A DNA stretch of 64,000 nt from Castanea sativa (taxonomy: Eukaryota; Streptophyta; Magnoliopsida; Fagales; Fagaceae), in the NCBI RefSeq assembly GCF_040712315.1, contig NC_134018.1:17566835-17630834 (forward strand), written 5' to 3'. The translations under genes were made by a program, and so were the position numbers. The notes under the pieces are model-generated. The model worked only from the letters and a program-made list of their open reading frames with translations, did not search any database and was not told where the DNA came from. How positions within the stretch are numbered: position 1 is the stretch's first letter; each line of letters starts with the position of its first letter. Of the stretch, positions 53,842 through 64,000 are shown piece by piece.

Positions 53842-55394
53842 AAGCTATTAAATATGAATTTTAAAATATTTTTGTCAATTTTTTTTGCCATTAACAACTT
53901 TTTATTGTGGTAGTTTGAAAAATTATTTCAAATATTCATTTCATTATAGTTAGCTGAGATATTTTTCATAAATGCATGAAATGCTTATAAATAGCTGAAG
54001 AAGTTATGCAAGATACCATTCAAATATGATCAATTGAAATATGAATATTAAAAAACAAAACAATTGTGATCAGTTGAAGAAGTTCCCGTCACTACAATTG
54101 AATCTGATGAGAATTGTATCGAATTATCAATCACTCAAACTCCTCATTTGTACTCACCTACTATGCTTATTCTCCAAATTTGACATAAAAAAAGGGCAAT
54201 ATCCAGAGCCTATAACTGATGCCATGGCCTCTCTATATGCAAGTCTAGTATAATTGAGACATTTTTCAAGACCCACCGATTGAAAAACTCACAAGCTCTT
54301 TTCAAGAACAGGCATTAAATATGCAATAATTAGAGAGTTTCCTAAACCACGAAAAACTCACACGTATTGTGTTTTTAATGAAGCTCTTGTATTTAAAAAA
54401 AAAAAAAAAATTTTATCAGAAGAAAGCTCTTGTATTCTAAAAGCAAAGCCAAAAAACAAAATCTAATTAATAAGCTCTAACTTAGATATTCATTTTCCTT
54501 CAATTCTTATCTAACTAATGTTATTTCTAAAAAAGTTCAAGCTGTGTCATATTAATTTTATCATTATGAGCATGAAACAAATTAGGAGCAGCCAAAGAAA
54601 AAAATCAATAATTCTACAAATTCCATCAGTAAAATTCTACCAAACACAACACAAAAAATGCTACAGTTTTAATACAAATCAAACTTATATTCACATAGTC
54701 CATAGATTAAAGACTATCTAGCAAATATAAAACAAAAGAATCCATCTTAGTAAATCATATCATAAATTCTATGGTTAATCTCACATATTGTAATTTTCTT
54801 TCATAGCTTAAATTGGAGTATATGTATAGCGCATGAATACTCCCTAGTTCTAATTTACTTCCAAAGGGAAAGAAGCCATATTGGAAAATAAAATTTAGTC
54901 CTAGCTCCTTTTCAATTTGGCTTAGACATTTTCTCGAACACTTTGAAGGTGATCCAAGGATAAGCTAAAGTCTAAACTATATCAGCTATATCACAATATC
55001 AAAGTGAATCCTCTACAAAGACGAGTTTTATGCCTCAGAAAAATCAATTTTCATCAAATAGCTATTGCTATACAAAAGTTTTGCCAAATACTCTTTGCCC
55101 TCCCAAATAATTCTTTAAGACCAATATATCCAATCACTTAAATCTTCCCTTACCTGTGACCACTAAAACCCTTTGTACCAGTCTTTTAGACTAGTATATC
55201 CAATCGCTTAAATCTTCCCTTACCATTGACCACTAAAACCCTTTGTCCATTTCACAGGTCTTTTCTTTCATGTGAGCTAAAAACAAGAATAATAGTGCAA
55301 TCGTAACTGATGTAATATATATAAAACAAAGAAGTTCAACATAACAAAAAAGTTTTGTTTCATCCTACTGCATAAAACACTTTTTTGTCTACCT
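53842..55394. other. AT-rich stretch, possibly Helitron interior
   Basis: No protein-like ORF is visible. A short internal direct repeat occurs near 55118-55245 (GACCAATATATCCAATCACTT, shortened form, then ACTAAAACCCTTTGT), about 70 bp apart. No terminal structure is seen at the right side. Confidence 0.5.
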
Positions 55395-55484
55395 TGAAAG
55401 CTCACTTAGTGTATAAAACACTTGTGAAAGTTTAGACCCCCAAATTCAAATTTTCAACACAAGCTTACTACAAAAAAATTGGCC

Positions 55485-55950
55485 TACTGCGGTGGGCCAA
55501 AACCGCCGCTAAAGCCCCAAAAACCGCCGCTATAGGTCCATTTCACCTATTGCGGCGGGGGCTATTGCGGCAGTTCTACCCACCAGGCTTGTCGCGACGC
55601 AATATCTCTATTGCGGCGGTACAAAAACCCGCCGCTGTAGATACGCTTTTTAGCGGCGGTTTTAGTTTATTGCGGCAAGCATAAAACCGCCGCTATACAA
55701 CGTTCAAATTCGTTTCAGATGACTTTTAGCGGCGGGTGAAACTGCCGCTATATGTTTGAACCTATAGCGGCGGGCTATAAGCGCCGCTATAGGTCCACGT
55801 TTAATAGATAAAATGTGGACCTATTGCGGAGCTTTTTGACCGCCGCTATAGGTTTGAACCTATAGCGGCGGGCTATAAGCGCCGCTATAGGTCCACGTTT
55901 AATAGATAAAATGTGGACCTATTGCGGCGCTTTTTGACCGCCGCTATAGG
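55485..55950. repeat. CACTA left subterminal repeat cluster
   Basis: GC-rich patches alternate with AT spacers. They repeat CCGCCGCTATAGG and its complement CCTATAGCGGCGG, forming many small palindromes. Such clusters are the binding sites of CACTA transposases in known systems. The final part is a perfect-looking 98-bp tandem duplication (55754-55851 and 55852-55949). Confidence 0.88.
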
Positions 55951-56712
55951 TTTTTTTTTTCCAGTGAGCTTTGAAACTACTGTTTACATCAAATATAAGG
56001 GACAACCTGTTTCAAAAAACCTGTTTTGCATCAAATATATTGTTCAAACCTGTTACAAAGAACTTATAGTAGTTTTAGCTCTACTAACACAATACCACAA
56101 ATATAATTAATTAACAACACCACAAATGTCTCCAAACTAACGTAATATTTGCATAGAAATATATTCTCAAATACATAACATTGTCTATAACCACCATCAT
56201 AAAATTAACAAAAAAAGATGTGGTCTTGCAAAGTTCCAAATTGTTCAAATTAAGCTAATACAATAATCAAAGTTCCAAAGTGTTTACAAAATATCCTTCA
56301 ACACTTGCAAAAAATGCTGCCTCATTCTTCCATAGTTCTTTGTTCACAAAAAAGTCCTCGAACAGCAAGATAAAACTTATAAGCTGCTTGGTTGATAGGA
56401 TGCGGCTGACGATTTTGGCAGACTTGGAGAATGTTCGGCCAAAGGAACATCCTACATTTGGTAACTATAACATCATTACTAGTAATATTCTTTAGGAATG
56501 GACATCTCTTTAAATATGCAATTCCATTTTAGCATTCCACATGTGTGAAAAAGATAGAGAGAAGCATTCCTTAAAATGAATTAATCAAATAAGAACAACT
56601 CAACAACAATCATCCAATATTACACAAAACAATCAGCACTCCCAATATCAACTAAAACCACCTTATTACTCCATGCAAGCCACCTGCTTGCCCCAATTCA
56701 ACAACCCACCAC

Positions 56713-56757
<45 letters not shown>

Positions 56758-59700
56758 CTCAAGTCTTTCACCAACTTCACTTGCTTTGATCACACGAACT
56801 TATAGTGCCTCTTCTTTTTGCAATCTGCCAACAAGAAAATAATATATATAAACCTAAGTTAATTTTCAAACAAAACTCACTTCAGTTAGTTAGAATTGAG
56901 GTGCTAGTACAAGAAATATAGAAAACTATAATTGGTAAAGGGATGGGATAAGGTTGGAGTGAGTCTGAGGTTCAAATCTAACCAATCGAGAGAGAGAGAG
57001 AGAGAGTAAATTTTAAGCTAGCCAAACAACAAATATTAAAGATTTAAAAAACAAGTGAAAATTCAAAATTGCTGATTGTGCAAAAGATTATATTCACAAT
57101 TTCATGCATGATATTCATATTTTATAAGGATATGCACATTTAAAACATAAAAGGGGTAGTCTGTACAAATGATGCGCACTAATGAATGTTTGAAAATCAC
57201 TAAAAAATAATGACCCTTCTTAATTTTCACAATTTAAAAGAGAATATAATAGTGGAGATCCAATTAATTAAACTAAAAAAAGCTCTTTGTTGGCAAATCA
57301 AAGATTTAGATTGAATTTTGCCTATTATACCCAAAAGAACTCTCTTGATGATAAAGAAAAAATGTAGTAGATATTATTGTTTGTACCTAAGTATAATTTA
57401 TTTATTTATAGGAGTAGAGCTTTTGAGAGATTATAATGTATTTATAGACTCATGACAGAACAACCCATACATAAAAACAATTGAAGTGAAAATAATAAAT
57501 ATGTATACATAATTCAACATATATACTTTGGGTCATATATATTGCACACTCCTATTTAATGTGCCTAAGAAAGTAGTTCACCTCCAAAACTATAAAAAGA
57601 AGTTCACGTTTTGCATCCCTATAGTACCAACAACTAAAAATTTTGGTACTATTAGGTGGCATATGCATTGTTTGGCTAACAAACAAACAAACAGAGAAGA
57701 ATGTGTTGTGAAGCCAAATAATTTTATCATAATTTACTATTGAAAAAAGTGTATCTTTCCTCTTTAAAAAACTCATAGCTTACCTGCTCAGACATATAAT
57801 CAAGTCCATAATCAAGTGCTCCATAATCAAGACCCATATAAGTTTTGCAATCTTCTAAAGGAAACAGATCAATGTACACATAGGACAACTTTTGCATACT
57901 ATTATAATCTATACCTTAATTTGGATCCCAGCTTTCAAACAATGAATTAACCAAAGTAGTGTATCTAAGTAAACACAACACATTATTCATATTGTCCCTT
58001 TAAGTAAGCACAATACAATAATTATTAAAAGAAAAGTTACTGCTTGATCCTCTTAACTGTGCTAATGTACCTATTTACAGAATAATCTAACACTTGGAAG
58101 ACGTGTACTAAAAAGCTACAACTTAACCAGCCAACCAAGTTGTCAGTAATCATGCAATCCTATCCTTATCAACATTATAAGGATATGAGTAACAACAAAA
58201 GCACCATTTTCTGGCTCAAAGAAACCCTGCAAGAGCAACAAGAAAATTAATCATGCAAGATTGAAAACCCTCTAAATCATATAGAGGAAACAATTTACTA
58301 TAATAAAATAGAGAATGCAATGCTTAAGTTTATGTCCAAAACTGAAGTTCACAATAAATTTGAAAAATACAATAATACCTCTCTAGAAACCCAATTAAGC
58401 CAAGATCGCAACAAGATCTCCACTCTGAACAAAGCACTGTTTTTTTTTTCTTTAGATCTTCACACAGCTTAATTTCACTCAATGCATGTTCCTCTCTATT
58501 ACATCCCTTTATATAGTCCCAGCTCCATCACTATTCCTGAGCTTTTCCCACAGGGCTCAAGCAATTGATGAGAAACTTCGTGTGGTTGAATGAGATTCAA
58601 ATGTGTGGCAGATAGATCATAAAGTGAAATATTAAAACTTAAAAGTGAGACAAAAAGAAACTTTTATTCAACAAACAACAAATAGGGTAAACCAAGCTAT
58701 CTAGTTTAACAAATTTGAAATTTTGCCATCTACGCTAAAAAAACTAGGCTTATGACAATAACAAAACTCCAACCTAGTAACTAAAACTATTTATTGTGAT
58801 CTGTATAAACATCAGCTGCTTTTCAACTTCCCAAATTTAATTTATGTAAAAAATTTCTGAAGAACTACATTAAGTTTAAATGTGACTCAGAACTACATTT
58901 GATATATGACATATGACATGAGATGAGAACCACCACTAAGTTAGTTGGTTTTATGTGTACGGGTAGATTATTATAATTTTAATAATTCCATAGTAAATTA
59001 TCCTAAGGATTCTAAAGAATCATAATACAAAAAAGGATTTTCCTTTAGGATTTGCATCCACTCAAAGACCCAAAACTAGGTGACTTGAGCTTTCTTTGAA
59101 CTCAGTATAACAAGCGTAAAAAAATATTGAACCATCACTCATCAATTAAGTGATAATTAGGTCAAATTAAAATTGAAACTTATAAATTTAGCATATTTTC
59201 ATTTTCATCCTTATAGTTTTAATTTTTTTTTTCAATTGAATCTTTAACATTTCAATCTGCTTCTAATGTTGTCCTTCCATTCACCTTTGTCCATTTATCA
59301 CGTTTAAGCGCAACAAAACAACGTAGTTTTATTAATTTTTAACTTCCAAACCAATAAAAAGTCAAGGAATTAATTTTAAATTATAACATTCAATGAAAAT
59401 AAAAAATTTCCCCTAATCGAGGATGATATCACGGGTGGAGCCAAATACAGTATGGTATAATATGCATGAGAAAGGCAGAAATAGTGTAATCTTTCTAAGG
59501 ACTACAAATTTAGATATACATCTACAAGCCCATGAAATAACTAGTTTGGGGTTTTCTTGCAAATTATATAATCTGTTTGGGCAGTTGAGTTAACATTCTT
59601 GACCTTTTAGCTTCAACCTTTTAAATCTTTTAATATTAACTCAACTTCTTTTTTTGGCAATAGTTACTTAACTCTCACTTAAACTTGTTCCTTTCAATTG

Positions 59701-62582
59701 GTAGTCAAACAAGATGGGTTTTCAAAAAGTTAAAAAAGAAACTTAAGAAAAGGTTGGTACTTATAGTTCCATTTGATATTTTTAGCGTTGATCCACTTTT
59801 GCAAGATGAATCCCACTATGTGAAAGAGATAGGTGCCGAAAATATTTTCTCCTGGTAAAAATAACAAAAGAAAGTGATGGAATTTAATAACTCAAAAGAA
59901 AAACTTTTTTTTTTTTAAGAAATAATTTAGACATGCTGCTAACCCTTAACTCAATCTCTTTTCCCTCTAAACTTCAAGCACTTTGCATGAAAGGTTCCAA
60001 TTGGCTGCCAAAAAAGACTTAGGTGAAGTAAGGATTAAAATTCACAAAGCTGTGGGGGCAGTGATATCACACATTAAAAAAGAGCATAATAAAAGTTAAC
60101 CTTTTCGAGATAGTGAATATCTAATAAAGATCTTAGACATAATAAGTGAAAATTTCATTTTTTTTCACTGCAGGTTCTTATGATTGTGCTTTCCTGACAT
60201 AAAAGAGGATTCTGCTAAAATACCAGTTGTTTTTTGGAAATGTAAAATAGTTCAATCAATTTTTGAATTAATGCATTCATGAATTGGATTGCAACTTACA
60301 TGTATTTATGCAATGCAAAAGCCCATGAAATCTTTCGAAGAAAGTCATGTTGTAGAAAAACAATTTATTTTGGTGACAATGAAAACCAGATAACACAGCC
60401 ATAACCATATAATTCAATCATTTCTCATACGAACTTTGACAAAGCAGCAACATTTTGTATTGGAAAGTTCTTATTCTATTTTTGTTATTATGATAAATAT
60501 TTTACAAACAAAAATACAAGAAAGCTGGTTAACTGTAATGACAAGAAAGTTAATCCATTCACCAACCAATAGTTTTAATTATTCTTACTAGAAGCCCATC
60601 ATGAGTCTCGCTCATTTCATTTGATGAAATAATGAAATCTTCTTTAGTTATTTTTATCCATAAAAAATAAGGCAAATTTATCCTTTCTTGTCAGATTAAT
60701 TGTCACACACTATAATTCAATAACTTCTCATACAAACTTTGGTAAAGCAGCAACATTTTGCACTTGTTTTATTCTATATTTGTCTTACATAAGTAAAATA
60801 GTTTTATTAAGAAAGAAGAAGCAGTTTGAATATGCAAGATGTGTCCAAACTACACCTGTAAGACTTCAAACTAAAGTTCAAAGAGTCTAAAAGAGACCAC
60901 CAAGTTTGGAGGATAGAATCTCTTAGAGGAAACTTTGTATTAGATTCTCAATTGAATATACACTTGACTATAGTTTGGGGGAAAAAAAGAAGGGGAAACA
61001 ACCCTTTTTGTTTTTGTTTTTTTTAAAAGCCATGGGTCCTAAGGGAAATTCGATGAAAATTCCGAACCCCACTCTCACAGAGAAATACAAAGCTTATAAA
61101 TTGGATATAAATGACATTACCTAATAGTGTCCTAAATTATATGTTCTTCAATGACAATAGTGTCCTAAATTACATGAGTATGCTATTCATTTGGAATATA
61201 GTAAAAGAAATAATATAATATAAAGCCATCAATTATTCATTCAAATCTATAATATACTTGTATGTAATTCAATTTAACCTTTTTTATCCTTTTAAATTTT
61301 TATGCTAAACTTTTAAAACATTAACACAAATCAAACACTCAAAATATGTTTTTCAATCATTAAATTCCAGATTTGATTTTCCCTACAGTCAAATATGTTT
61401 TCCTTTGCTTTAAATTTCAGATCTGATTTTCCCTACATTCAAATATATTTTTCTCTGCATTAAATTCCAGATCCAATGCTTTACATCACAAAACATGATT
61501 TCTTTACGTTTCAATTCCAGATCTGATTTTTTTCCATATTAAAATTGTATTTTTAATCATTGAATTTCAGATCTAATTTTAAAAAAAATTCAAATAAGTT
61601 TTCTACATAACGCCATCCCTAACAATGCATGATTAAAGCGGACTAAACCTATAATACCAAACCATTAGATCGAATCAGCTCACAATAGGTTTTCCAATTA
61701 CTAAACAAAGTAACTCTCACAAAAGGTCAACCCCAGACTAGCATTAAAACTCTACAACTACAATATGATCTGATATTGCAGTATTCCTTATTCTAAATTC
61801 AACCTTGGAACATAAACCAACTAATTGAGGCATAAAACAAAGCATTAAGTATCTTTGAAACCAAAAAACCTCAGAATTACCTTTCAAAGTAACAATCACA
61901 AAAGCTCAACCCAAGACCAACAACAAAGTTTTCCAATTACAATATCCAGAATCCTAGATACCAAAGATTCCAAGCTCCATGAAAGCCAACTAAATTCAAA
62001 GAAACCATCCAAAATAAACCGATATCGAGTTCATCCCAGACCTCAACCAACAAATTCAGCTTCTTCTTCTTCTTCTTTATGAATAACCAGCAATGAAATT
62101 TTAGAATTACAGAAAATCACTTGTTTCAAAAAAACTAATCGGTTGGGGAAAAGGTGGATTTAATCACTTGTCCCCCACACCCTTCACCTTTCTTTTACAA
62201 GTGAAAGAAGTGCTACTTGAGCTAGAGCTCATTGGCAACACACATATCCATTATTCTAACATACAAATCCAATACTCAGATACCCAAAACTCCAAATTTC
62301 ACCAAAACCAAATCAACTCAAACAAAATAAGCAAAACAAGCCCAAACAACTAAGCTCAATTCCAGACACCACCAAAATCCAAGTAAAATGAGCATGTACC
62401 CACTACTCCAAATTCCATTAACACAAAACAAGAACTCAAGATACCCAAAACTCCAAAACCCACCAAATCAACTAAATAGAACAAAAAACAGAACAAACCC
62501 ATCAAAATTTAAAATGTAAAAGTAAATTTCGATTTGTAGACATTGATATAAAGGGTCCCACGATTCAATCTTGCAATATACC
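55951..62582. other. CACTA interior, no transposase detected
   Basis: AT-rich DNA without a protein-like reading frame on either strand. Contents are microsatellites (56718-56754 and 56989-57007, both GA) and a possible tRNA-related B box near 56980. Repeated TTTCAGATCTGATTTTCC-type words lie near 61360-61570. Nothing resembling TNP1/TNP2 transposase is seen. Small ORFs (56280-56495, 57528-57743, 61855-62082) have low-complexity composition and no recognisable motif. Confidence 0.6.
56718..56754. repeat. (GA)n microsatellite
   Basis: About 18 GA units lie within the CACTA interior. Confidence 0.95.
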
Positions 62583-62729
62583 AGAACTATTGCGGCAGGC
62601 CAATGGCCCGCCGCAATAGTTCTGGTATATTGTGGCGGGCCAAAAACCCGCTGCAATAGGCGACTTATAGCGGTTTTTTTTGTACCCGCCGCAATAGGTC
62701 CGCCGCAATAGCCCAGTTTTCTTGTAGTG
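62583..62729. repeat. CACTA right subterminal cluster and terminus
   Basis: ATTGCGGCAGGCC, GCCCGCCGCAATAG, GTGGCGGGCC, CCGCCGCAATAGG and CCGCCGCAATAGCCC precede the terminal TTTTCTTGTAGTG. The units are related to those at the left end but carry CAATAG in place of CTATAG. Confidence 0.88.
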
Positions 62730-63761
62730 TTATATTCAAACAATATATGTGCGGAATAATAAATATATGCTATACCCAATTTGGCAAACTACTTTAACAC
62801 ATAATTAATCACAAACACAACAACAATTGATGGTTAAAGAGTAAGAGAAGAGAGATGCAAACACAAGGACAACACCGGCACGTGTTATCGAAGAGAAAAT
62901 CGAAGAACTCGATGAAAAAACTCTCCGCCGCCCTCCAAGCGGTAAAATGAACTACTAGAAAATCAGTTGGGATACATGAATAGCAATAGACTCTCCAAGC
63001 CTAATCTATCCGATGCACCTAAGCCCTCCAAGCTTCTTGCTCCAATAGGGTTACGCCTAACCTTGTCTTCTCTAATTTACTAGATCCCGCAATTAGCCCA
63101 TTGCATCAACTAAAGTGAATTGGTTTTCTCTTGAACTGCTTCCCAAACACCAAGCACCTTTTGACAGCTATAAATTTGGTGAGGAAAGGATTTGGCCTAA
63201 GTTCCTCTCATGGGTATGATAATGGAGAGGGTGAGAGTAGAGGAATTTGGGGAATTAAATGTGTAAGATTGTGGATGAGTTAATCTTGTTTTTCTCTAGG
63301 GTTTCTCTCTCAAAATTCTCTCTAAAAGCTCTCTTCATTTCATGGGTTTAAGGGTATTTGTAGTAGGGTATGCGAAGGAATGTGAAAAATCATTTTTCAG
63401 CAAAACAGGGTGTTCTGGCGAGTCCCTCGCGACTGGGATGAGTCACGAGTTCCAGTCACCAGAAAACAAAATGGCTTATTATACTTTTTGTCTTGTAGTG
63501 ATCCAACTGTCTTGACATCCTTCAACTTCCTGCATGCTCCAAACATATGCCTTATTCTGGTGGGTCACCAATCACGAGCTAGTCACGAGATCCAGTCACG
63601 AGTTGCCTCTTGATGCACATACTTAATCAATTCTTTACACTCTCTCACACACACAACCCTTACATAATTCCCACATAAATATAGGGTTTCTAAATGCTGA
63701 ATTACAAGCAAATTTGGCACGGAATAAAGCCAACACATAGTTGAATAAATTCAACCTTACA

Positions 63762-64000
63762 TACCTCATCTATGAATGAAACCAATGCTAAGTATGTATC
63801 TCATCTAATTTTTTTTTCTTCAATTGCAGCAAATGGGTCAAATACAGATAAAGCAATTTTACTTTAAATCACTAATCTAGTCTTCTTAGACAACAAAATT
63901 GGATGGCAAACATTAATTATCAAAAAGAATAATAAAATTTAGAAATAAGAATGCATCTGGTGAGGAAAGTAAGGGTTTGAAAGAAGCACAAAAGAGAAGC
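63762..64000. other. Host sequence right of the solo LTR
   Basis: It begins with TACCT, the right target duplication. A pyrimidine tract ending TTCAATTGCAG (about 63830) looks like a splice acceptor, but no convincing exon follows. The window ends here. Confidence 0.4.

Larger units (their letters stand above)
55468..62729. mobile_element. Non-autonomous CACTA (En/Spm-type) DNA transposon, 7.26 kb
   Basis: The right end, read inward, is CACTACAAGAAAACTGGGC. The left end is CTACAAAAAAATTGGCC, which lacks the first CA of CACTAC. A 3-bp target duplication TTA flanks both sides (55465-55467 and 62730-62732), as expected for CACTA elements. Both subterminal regions are packed with copies of the GCGGCGG/CCGCCGC motif in both orientations (55485-55950 and 62583-62715). 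The interior of about 6.6 kb has no transposase-like frame on either strand. The element would have depended on transposase from elsewhere. The damaged left terminus may have immobilised it. Confidence 0.9.
55395..63761 (-). mobile_element. Solo LTR of the Sirevirus-like family, split by CACTA
   Basis: 55395-55467 (starting TGAAAGCTCACTTAG) and 62730-63761 (ending TTCAACCTTACA) together make about 1.1 kb. On the minus strand this matches the 1072-bp LTR at 42340-43411. A perfect target duplication TACCT flanks it (55390-55394 and 63762-63766). There is no internal region, so it is a solo LTR. The related inverted copy at 49797-50520 reads through the split point without interruption, which verifies the CACTA insertion site. 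Confidence 0.9.

Noticed and set aside
55118..55245. Short direct repeat (about 70 bp apart) as a transposon end
   Set aside because: The two copies are adjacent and simple, with no terminal structure. They are probably a small local duplication.
56930..56995. B box-like GAGGTTCAAATC inside the CACTA element
   Set aside because: The possible A box is weak and no flanking duplication is visible. It could be a decayed SINE but is not supportable.
61855..62353. ORFs near the CACTA right end as a possible transposase
   Set aside because: Composition is Asn/Ser/Lys-rich with no transposase motif, and the opposite frame is equally open in places.

Overview
This is a plant nuclear genome window, almost certainly from a eudicot. 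The evidence is low GC content, AT-rich spacers, many microsatellites, and plant-type LTR retrotransposons: Copia with a tRNA-iMet primer site, Tat-type Ty3/Gypsy with a second RNase H and an antisense ORF, and a Sirevirus-like Copia. A CACTA transposon, Helitron ends and a tRNA-derived SINE are also present. I cannot name the species from sequence alone. No complete, clearly functional cellular gene is visible. The window is mostly nested mobile elements set in an old, rearranged host segment.

Layout. 1-9640: host segmental-duplication copy A, carrying a small gene-exon remnant, interrupted by a degenerate minus-strand Copia element (681-7220, target duplication AAGAC). A solo LTR (1093-2524, target duplication TGTAG) sits inside its RNase H domain. 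A 100-bp SINE with a 14-bp target duplication is at 8528-8627. 10540-12390: probable Helitron. About 13010-13260: LINE zinc-finger remnant. 14056-14930: copy B of the host segment. 16043-16727: inverted copy of 8925-9640. 17838-18491: host-like ORF whose first exon, with its splice donor, is triplicated in frame. 18888-29092: Tat-lineage Gypsy element on the minus strand, with a spliced antisense ORF (20229-22880), a 151-bp tandem array and a pol without gag. Its right end was rearranged by a tandem duplication that carried host exon plus LTR into the element. 30375-34400: host copy C, inverted relative to A, with a 1.5-kb solo LTR (32564-34055, target duplication CCCAT). 34564-53738: second Tat Gypsy element (target duplication AAGAT), split between gag and protease by a Sirevirus-like element (42340-51496, target duplication TGGAT). 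That insert has gag and an envelope-position ORF but no pol. Its 3' LTR contains an inverted LTR/internal chimera. 53814 onward: probable Helitron end. 55395-63761: solo LTR of the same Sirevirus-like family (target duplication TACCT), split by a 7.26-kb non-autonomous CACTA transposon (55468-62729, target duplication TTA).

Relative timing can be read from the nesting. The SINE predates the A/C duplication. The Copia, the copy C solo LTR and the Gypsy elements came later. The Sirevirus-like family inserted after the second Gypsy element, and the CACTA element after a Sirevirus-like solo LTR. All retroelement coding regions carry stops, frameshifts or missing domains, so none looks autonomous. 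The closest to intact are the integrase and second RNase H of the first Gypsy element. No CRISPR array, rRNA, functional tRNA gene or new defence-type system was found. The most unusual structures are the in-frame exon triplication and its capture in the Gypsy rearrangement, the pol-less Sirevirus-like element with its chimeric LTR, and the CACTA element with tandem palindromic modules.
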